From a virus, in IMG/VR virus record IMGVR_UViG_3300046777_000265, positions 1 to 28,826 of that record: a stretch of 28,826 nucleotides of DNA. One strand, 5' to 3'. A program made the position numbers and the translations under genes. A model generated the notes under the pieces. That model was not told the DNA's origin, did no database searches, and saw nothing but the letters and a program-made list of their open reading frames with translations. Shown in pieces: positions 23,786 through 28,826 of this stretch. The stretch's first letter is position 1. Every line of letters begins with the position of its first letter.

Positions 23786-25547
23786 TTTCCTTGAAGCACT
23801 ACAGGATGATCACTTTAATGAGATACCAGTAGACGCAAGAACATTTGTTGAGGGCGATGCTTTCCTTGGACAGCCACCACTATCAGATATCCAGTATGAC
23901 ATCGTTGAGGCAATGAGTCAGATCTATCGTAGAGAAGATTTGATTAATATCATGGGTGAAGAAAAGGGTACTCAGTACTACAACAAGTATACAAAAAATG
24001 AAATCATCCTGCAACTTGGCAAGGGATCTGGAAAAGACTTCACATCAACCGTAGCATGCTCATACATCGTATACAAACTTCTATGTCTAAAAGACCCAGC
24101 AAAATATTTTGGTAAGCCTTCTGGAGATGCTATCGACCTTATTAACGTTGCTATTAACGCTCAACAGGCTAAGAACGTTTTCTTTAAAGGCTTTAAATCA
24201 AAGATTGAAAGATCCCCATGGTTTGCAGGAAAGTATTACGCTAAGGCTGACTCGATTGAGTTTGATAAATCAATCACAGTTTACTCTGGTCACTCAGAGC
24301 GTGAATCACATGAGGGTTTGAACCTTCTTCTTGCAGTACTTGATGAGATTTCTGGTTTCGCATCTGAAGTTGGAACAGGAAATGAACAAGGAAAGACTGC
24401 TGATAATATCTATAAGGCTTTCCGTGGATCAGTAGATTCTCGTTTCCCAGACCTTGGAAAGGTTGTTCTTCTATCATTCCCAAGATACCCAGGTGACTTT
24501 ATTTCAGAAAGATACGATGACGTAATTGCTGAAAAAGAGGTTATAGAAAGAACGCACAAGTTTACAATTAATCCATTACTTCCAGAGGATAGCCCAGATA
24601 ACACATTTGAAATTTCGTGGGATGAAGATCAGATTACATCATATAAATATCCAGGAGTGTTTGCACTAAAGAGACCTACATGGGAAGTAAATCCAACACG
24701 TAAGATCGATGACTTTATGATTGCATTCATGACAGACCTTGGTGATGCAATGATGCGCTTTGCATGTGTTCCAACCTTTGCTTCTGATGCATTCTTTAAG
24801 CAGGCAGATAAGGTAAGATCATGCATGACATTAAGAAATCCAGTAGATACTTTTAAAAGGTTTGACGAATCATTTAAGCCAGACCCAAACAAAAAGTATT
24901 ACGTTCATGCTGACCTTGCACAAAAGCATGACAAGTGTGCAGTTGCAATTGCTCACGTAGATAAGTGGGTAAACATTCAAGTAATTAATAATTATGAGCA
25001 GGTCGCCCCAATTGTCGTAGTAGATGCAGTAGCATGGTGGGAGCCAAAGGTAGAGGGTCCAGTTAACCTATCAGAGGTAAAGCAGTGGATTCAAAACCTC
25101 AGAAGATTAGGGTTTGATATTGGCCTAGTTTCTTTTGACCGCTGGCAGTCATTTGATATTCAAAATGAGTTGAAGCAAGTAGGAATGAGAACTGATACTG
25201 TTTCTGTTGCCAAGAAGCACTATGAGGATATGGCTATGCTTGTGTATGAAGAAAGACTTGTTATGCCAGCAATCGAACTTTTGTTTGAAGAATTAACACA
25301 GTTAAAGATTATGAAAAATGATAGAGTTGACCACCCACGCAAAAAGTCAAAGGACTTGGCTGATGCTGTGTGTGGTGCTATTTTTGGGGCTATATCTCAT
25401 ACCCCTAAAAATACAGACACTGAAGTAGAGGTTCACACATTTAGGGACAGATCTAAGCGTGTTGACGAACTACCTGAGAACGTGATACAATATAAACCTA
25501 TGCCAGATGACGTAAAAGACTATTTGGATAGATTAAATCTACTATAA
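23766..25547 (+). CDS. terL: Terminase large subunit
   Basis: DNA packaging motor and headful/cos nuclease. I favour the TTG at 23766, because GAGGTG lies six bases upstream; the ATG at 23775 would be 15 bases away. It is 593-594 residues. The ATPase has Walker A LGKGSGKD (G85 to K90) and Walker B LLLAVLDEIS (D193, E194). The RNase H-like nuclease has D383 in HADLAQKHD, D458 in VSFDRWQS and D530/D533 in SKDLADAV. Between the domains is a long linker region. It overlaps the small subunit by 20 bases. The nearest downstream gene is an exported protein rather than a portal, which is unusual. Confidence 0.92.
   Translation: MSTMFNDFLEALQDDHFNEIPVDARTFVEGDAFLGQPPLSDIQYDIVEAMSQIYRREDLINIMGEEKGTQYYNKYTKNEIILQLGKGSGKDFTSTVACSYIVYKLLCLKDPAKYFGKPSGDAIDLINVAINAQQAKNVFFKGFKSKIERSPWFAGKYYAKADSIEFDKSITVYSGHSERESHEGLNLLLAVLDEISGFASEVGTGNEQGKTADNIYKAFRGSVDSRFPDLGKVVLLSFPRYPGDFISERYDDVIAEKEVIERTHKFTINPLLPEDSPDNTFEISWDEDQITSYKYPGVFALKRPTWEVNPTRKIDDFMIAFMTDLGDAMMRFACVPTFASDAFFKQADKVRSCMTLRNPVDTFKRFDESFKPDPNKKYYVHADLAQKHDKCAVAIAHVDKWVNIQVINNYEQVAPIVVVDAVAWWEPKVEGPVNLSEVKQWIQNLRRLGFDIGLVSFDRWQSFDIQNELKQVGMRTDTVSVAKKHYEDMAMLVYEERLVMPAIELLFEELTQLKIMKNDRVDHPRKKSKDLADAVCGAIFGAISHTPKNTDTEVEVHTFRDRSKRVDELPENVIQYKPMPDDVKDYLDRLNLL
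25462..25491 (+). promoter_or_regulatory. Promoter inside the terminase 3' end
   Basis: TTGACG (25462-25467), 18 bases, then TACAAT (25486-25491), with TG one base before the -10 (TGA). Start of transcription would be near 25498, giving a leader of ~65 bases that ends in a strong Shine-Dalgarno site (AAGGAGAA) before the ATG at 25565. This is the best -35/-10 pair I found and would let the exported-protein gene be transcribed separately from the packaging genes. Confidence 0.5.
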
Positions 25548-25564
25548 ACAAGGAGAAATAACGA

Positions 25565-26692
25565 ATGAATTCATTCAAGAAGATCGCACTAGCCGTGGTT
25601 GCAGCCATGACTTTGGGCATGGTCGCCGTAGCACCTGCAAATGCTACAGTAATGACAGTAGCAGTAACACTAGACGGAACAGCAAACACAACTAATGGTG
25701 TACTTGCTACCCCTGCTACACTACCAGTCCCAGCAGACAATACAATTGATGCAGCAGACGCATTGCGTTTTGTAGCAACAGTTGCAGCAGGAACATCAGT
25801 TACTGCAACTGCAACTAACGCAACAATCGTATCTGCACTACACACATCAGCAGCACCAGTAGGAGCATCGTCAGGATCATCATCTTTGACAATTGCAACA
25901 GGTACTGGAACAACTGCAACATTCTTTGTTTACACAAAGACAACAGCAATTGGCACAGTTGTAATCAACAACGGTGGAACAACTCTTACATATTATGTAC
26001 AGGGTACTGCTGGAAAGATCAACAACCTAACAGTTTCAGCACCTGCTACAGGTGCAGCAGGAACTAAGCAGGATATCGTTGTAACTGCAACAGACACATT
26101 TGGTAACAAGGTTTCTGGTAAGTCAATTACAGCAACAGTCTTTGCTGCAACAGCAGTACTAGACACAGCAACAGTAACAACTGGTGCTACACTAACAGAC
26201 TTTGGAACAGCAACCTTTAAGGCAACTCTTCCAACAACTGGAACACGCTCACTAATCACATTTGCTCCAACAACTTCAACAGATGCAACATCTGCAGATG
26301 TAGTTGGTCTACCTGCTCGCACTCTTGCACCATTTGCAGAGATTGCAGTTCGTGACCTAGTGTCAGAACTTGCTGCTGAGAAGGCTGCAAAGGATGCAGC
26401 ACTTGCTGCTAAGGCTGTTGCAGATGCTGCAGTTCTAAAGGCTGCTGCAGATGCTGCTGCTGCTAAGGTCGCTTCAGATGCTGCTCTTGCAGCAGAAAAG
26501 GCTGCTTCAGCAAAGGCACTAGCAGATGCAAAGGTTGCTTCAGATGCAGCACTTGCTGCTAAGGATGCACAGATTGCTAAGTTGACTGCAGACAATGCAG
26601 CAGCAATCAAGTCACTTAAGGATGCTTTCAACAAGTTGGCTCGCCAATGGAATGCAAAGAATCCAAAGGCACGAGTTACTCTCGTTAAGTAA
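25565..26692 (+). CDS. Exported Ig-like/coiled-coil surface protein, host-like
   Basis: A 375-residue secreted protein. Residues 1-27 are a Sec signal peptide (MNSFKKIALAVVAAMTLGMV, ending APANA). Residues ~30-250 are Thr/Ala-rich beta strands; residues ~165-235 fit a bacterial Ig-like (invasin-type) domain (IVVTATDTFGNKVSGKSIT). Residues ~265-350 are an Ala-rich coiled coil with repeated units (VASDAALAAE, then VASDAALAAK). The C-terminus is LARQWNAKNPKARVTLVK. There is no LPXTG or membrane anchor. It has its own candidate promoter and an intrinsic terminator. Base composition (more G+C, GCA/GCT-rich) differs from neighbours, suggesting acquisition from the host. I associate this kind of protein with freshwater actinobacteria. 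Function unknown; it may change the host surface. Confidence 0.75.
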   Translation: MNSFKKIALAVVAAMTLGMVAVAPANATVMTVAVTLDGTANTTNGVLATPATLPVPADNTIDAADALRFVATVAAGTSVTATATNATIVSALHTSAAPVGASSGSSSLTIATGTGTTATFFVYTKTTAIGTVVINNGGTTLTYYVQGTAGKINNLTVSAPATGAAGTKQDIVVTATDTFGNKVSGKSITATVFAATAVLDTATVTTGATLTDFGTATFKATLPTTGTRSLITFAPTTSTDATSADVVGLPARTLAPFAEIAVRDLVSELAAEKAAKDAALAAKAVADAAVLKAAADAAAAKVASDAALAAEKAASAKALADAKVASDAALAAKDAQIAKLTADNAAAIKSLKDAFNKLARQWNAKNPKARVTLVK

Positions 26693-26705
26693 TTAGTCCA
26701 ACACT

Positions 26706-26738
26706 AAAGGGGTTGCCAATTATGGTAGCCCCTTTTTT
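26706..26738 (+). terminator. Intrinsic (rho-independent) terminator
   Basis: A 12-base-pair stem (26706-26717 with 26724-26735; two G-U pairs, no mismatch) around a six-base loop, GGGG pairing with CCCC, followed by a run of six T (26733-26738). It lies 14 bases after the stop of the exported Ig-like gene. It is the only strong terminator I can see in the window. Confidence 0.9.
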
Positions 26739-26749
26739 GTGGAATAAAA

Positions 26750-26758
26750 TGGTATAAT
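26750..26758 (+). promoter_or_regulatory. Extended -10 promoter (TGGTATAAT)
   Basis: TGG followed by a perfect TATAAT, 12 bases after the terminator T-run, so the following gene must start a new transcript. No clear -35. Transcription would begin near 26765, right at the palindrome (26767-26781). Confidence 0.55.
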
Positions 26759-26766
26759 CATCCTAT

Positions 26767-26781
26767 CAGACATCATGTCTG
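26767..26781 (+). promoter_or_regulatory. 15-bp palindrome, candidate operator
   Basis: CAGACAT-C-ATGTCTG: perfect seven-base arms with a one-base centre, nine bases after the -10 box. With a one-base loop it is unlikely to form a good RNA hairpin, so a dimeric protein bound at the transcription start is more likely. A strong G-rich Shine-Dalgarno (GGGGGAAGG) follows. Confidence 0.5.
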
Positions 26782-26796
26782 CAAGGGGGAAGGCAA

Positions 26797-28826
26797 ATAA
26801 AACGACTACTACGCATAGCAACAGCCACTATATTAGCCTTTGGATGGCTTCTAATAGCCCCTACGGACGCACACTCTGACGACCCTTTAACAGTTGCAGC
26901 AGGACAGATTCAAAACCTCAATAGCGCAGTAGATAAATTAGACTATAAAGATGGTCTAATAGGGCTAATTGACATAGCAGAGAACAAGTTTCTTTATGCC
27001 AAAAACCTGGGGGATGTAAGAGACGATGCCTATCAAGCCTATGATGATGCAGTAGAGGCAGAAGAATTAGCCTTACAAGAGGTAGAACTTGCTCAGTCAA
27101 ATGTGGATGGGCAGACAGCCACAGTAGCCCTTGCTCTTGAGAATAGAGACAATGCTTTTCAAGATAAGAATGATGCACAGGATGCTCTCAACATAGCCAA
27201 CATTAATCTTCAAACAGCACAATCTAACATGCAATCTGCTGGTGGATCAGGATTTCAATATACTGTCTATAATCTTGCAAGGGTTTGGCCAAGCATAGCA
27301 GTTCCAGATTCTGTTATTTGTTCTGGTACTTGGAACTCAAACTCTATGTACCTTCCAGTTTGTGGAAATAGATATGAAAATATAGTAGTTAAATTCACTG
27401 GCAGAATTACAGTTCCAGATCACTGGACATCTACATATTTTGCAGGGTACACAGATGATGGATTTAAAATGTATATTGATGGACAACTTGCTATCAGTAA
27501 CTGGGTAGAGCAAGGAGTAAGATGGAGTTCCTACTCTCCCACATACGATGTTACTACAGACAAGACATTTGATGTTGAGATTTGGTGGTATAACGGTGGT
27601 GGTCCAGGATCTTATCATCTTGGATGGGCTATTCCTGGAGGATGGACTGGAGCAGGGTGCGACTATACTGGTGGTTGGGGTGTAGGATTTAGTTGTAATC
27701 TTGGAACATTCTCTTCTGGATCAGGACCAACACAGGCACAAATAGATGCTTATAACCAAGCACTTGCAACAAGGAATGCAGCGCAACAAGATTATAACAA
27801 TGCTTTGTCAGAATATAATGACAAACTAAATGTATATAATCAGGCTGTTTCAGAACTAAACTCATTAGCCCAAACATTAACTAACAAAGAATCTGAATAC
27901 GACAATGCAGTAAATGATACAGAAGATGCTTTGTCTGAAAAGAATAATTCTATAAATGATTTTAATAATGCTATCAATGATTTAAATAGTGCAATTGATG
28001 ACGCATGGCGTTATTATGATGAGCAGATGCAGCGAGAGATTCAGAGAGCAATTGCCCAAGCAGCCGCTGCTGCTGCAGCAAATCAGCCAAAGCCAGAGCC
28101 TTCACCAGAACCTAAGCCAACTCTTGAACCAGAGAAGCCAAAGCCTTCACCACCACCAACAGATAAGCCTGAGCCAAAGCCAACCAACCCTACTGCTACA
28201 GAAGAGCCAAAGCCAGTTGATCCTAAACCAGAACCACCAAAGGAAGAGCCAAAGCCTGAGCCAACAAAGCCAGAGGAGCCTAAGCCTACACCTGCCCCAA
28301 GCCCTGAACCAAAGCCAGAGCCTACTCCAGAGCCTCCTGTTGAGCCATCTCCAGAGCCTAAACCACTTCCAAGACCAGACTTTAAGCCAGCAGAAAATAT
28401 TGATCCAGTTATCAAGGATGCAGAGTTGGCAGCACTTATCCCAGAAAAAGGAACTGGTACAGCAGAAGATTTGTCTGGAGTTATTGCTAACCTTACAAGT
28501 AAGGATAATAAATTAGTTAAACTTTCTCCAGAGCAGACAGCAGCAGTAAGCCAGACTCTCAAGTCTTTGACTCAAGAAGCAAAACAAGAACTTGCATCAG
28601 ACCTTGGTATATCAGCAGGCGAAGTTGCAAAGGTAGCGGAGGCAATGAAATCAGATCCTGCAGTAGCATCAGCATTTGTTGAGTTCGCAGAAAGAGCAGG
28701 GGATGCAGGAGAAGCCCCAATGCCATTTACATTAGCAGATGCAGTAACAGAAGTACAAACAGAAGCATTCTTAGCAGATCCACTTGGAGCAGTATTTGAA
28801 GTGGATGTTACAGAACTACTATCTAA
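26797..28826 (+). CDS. Exported PA14/coiled-coil protein, runs off the right edge, probable AUA start
   Basis: The frame is open from 26758 to the window end (>=676 codons). No ATG, GTG or TTG occurs before the signal peptide; the only candidates are AUA at 26797 (six bases after GGGGGA, three after AAGG) and CUG at 26779. From AUA it reads KRLLRIATATILAFGWLL, then IAPTDA (cleavage about residue 25). Residues ~30-145 are coiled coil. Residues ~195-277 are a PA14 domain (FTGRITVPDHW, YTDDGFKMYIDGQ, IWWYN, YHLGW), a sugar-binding fold. Residues ~313-425 are a second coiled coil. Residues ~431-527 are a Pro/Glu/Lys-rich stalk of EPKP-type repeats. Residues 528-676 are a Glu/Ala-rich helical region, truncated by the edge. 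It may be a surface or virion adhesin. Confidence 0.72.
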   Translation, partial: MKRLLRIATATILAFGWLLIAPTDAHSDDPLTVAAGQIQNLNSAVDKLDYKDGLIGLIDIAENKFLYAKNLGDVRDDAYQAYDDAVEAEELALQEVELAQSNVDGQTATVALALENRDNAFQDKNDAQDALNIANINLQTAQSNMQSAGGSGFQYTVYNLARVWPSIAVPDSVICSGTWNSNSMYLPVCGNRYENIVVKFTGRITVPDHWTSTYFAGYTDDGFKMYIDGQLAISNWVEQGVRWSSYSPTYDVTTDKTFDVEIWWYNGGGPGSYHLGWAIPGGWTGAGCDYTGGWGVGFSCNLGTFSSGSGPTQAQIDAYNQALATRNAAQQDYNNALSEYNDKLNVYNQAVSELNSLAQTLTNKESEYDNAVNDTEDALSEKNNSINDFNNAINDLNSAIDDAWRYYDEQMQREIQRAIAQAAAAAAANQPKPEPSPEPKPTLEPEKPKPSPPPTDKPEPKPTNPTATEEPKPVDPKPEPPKEEPKPEPTKPEEPKPTPAPSPEPKPEPTPEPPVEPSPEPKPLPRPDFKPAENIDPVIKDAELAALIPEKGTGTAEDLSGVIANLTSKDNKLVKLSPEQTAAVSQTLKSLTQEAKQELASDLGISAGEVAKVAEAMKSDPAVASAFVEFAERAGDAGEAPMPFTLADAVTEVQTEAFLADPLGAVFEVDVTELLS

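Noticed and set aside
24109-24321. 70-codon + strand frame inside the terminase
   Set aside because: Shadow frame in a well-supported terminase ATPase region.
25993-26634. 213-residue Ala/Ser-rich open frame on the minus strand
   Set aside because: Antisense of the Ala-rich coiled coil of the exported protein; GCA/GCT codons keep the opposite strand free of stops. No ribosome-binding site.
25548-26796. Prophage/host boundary with an attachment site
   Set aside because: No integrase, tRNA fragment or direct repeat is visible, and coding style continues on the same strand. Host origin of the gene at 25565 remains possible, but not a boundary.
28083-28562. 159-residue Gly/Ser-rich open frame on the minus strand
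   Set aside because: It is the antisense of the Pro/Glu/Lys repeat; the Gly-Ser-Gly pattern follows from the CCA/GAG codons on the + strand.
1-28826. tRNA genes
   Set aside because: I saw no convincing T-loop and acceptor pairing outside the coding regions; the intergenic gaps are too short, apart from 26693-26796, which holds a terminator and promoter.

Overview
This window is part of the genome of a tailed double-stranded DNA phage. Every gene I accept lies on the + strand, the DNA is AT-rich, and all three standard stop codons are used. The long tape measure protein points to a long non-contractile tail (siphovirus-like). The host is probably an actinobacterium. That is inference, based on TATAAT boxes sitting just upstream of start codons (leaderless-type transcription) and on an exported protein of a kind I associate with low-GC freshwater actinobacteria (Nanopelagicales/acI). 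I ran no database search.

Layout. (1) 1-11051, tail module: a tape measure protein cut by the left edge, a distal tail protein, a very large tail hub/fibre protein split in two by tandem in-frame TAA codons at 7755-7760, and four smaller tail or fibre proteins. (2) 11051-12259, small genes: a zinc ribbon, a helix-turn-helix protein and two hypotheticals. (3) 12252-19613, replication and recombination: DnaB-type helicase, a small hypothetical, DnaG-type primase, a gp32-like ssDNA-binding protein, a PolIIIalpha/DnaE polymerase with an intact-looking PHP motif set but broken by a frameshift near 17810-17820, and a RecA/UvsX recombinase. (4) 19606-23259, nucleic-acid processing and accessory genes: two small Cys-rich proteins, a possible small nuclease, a 2OG-Fe(II) oxygenase, a Cas4/RecB-like nuclease with four Fe-S-type cysteines, a RuvC-like resolvase, a small HTH protein, a 40-residue membrane protein, a DUF3310 protein and one unknown. 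(5) 23249-25547, packaging: small and large terminase subunits. (6) 25565 to the right edge: two exported proteins. The first has a Sec signal peptide, an Ig-like beta-rich body and an Ala-rich coiled coil, and ends at a strong intrinsic terminator. The second is cut by the right edge, has no ATG/GTG/TTG start (AUA at 26797 is the best candidate), and carries a signal peptide, coiled coils, a PA14 domain and a long Pro/Glu/Lys-rich stalk. It has its own promoter and a 15-bp palindrome.

The helicase, primase, SSB, polymerase and RecA supply a largely self-sufficient replisome. The RuvC-like and Cas4-like nucleases can process recombination intermediates before packaging. The most unusual parts are the exported pair after the terminase, which looks like a surface-acting accessory cassette, and the two interruptions of genes expected to be essential (tail hub and polymerase). 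Those are either real lesions, recoding sites or assembly errors.
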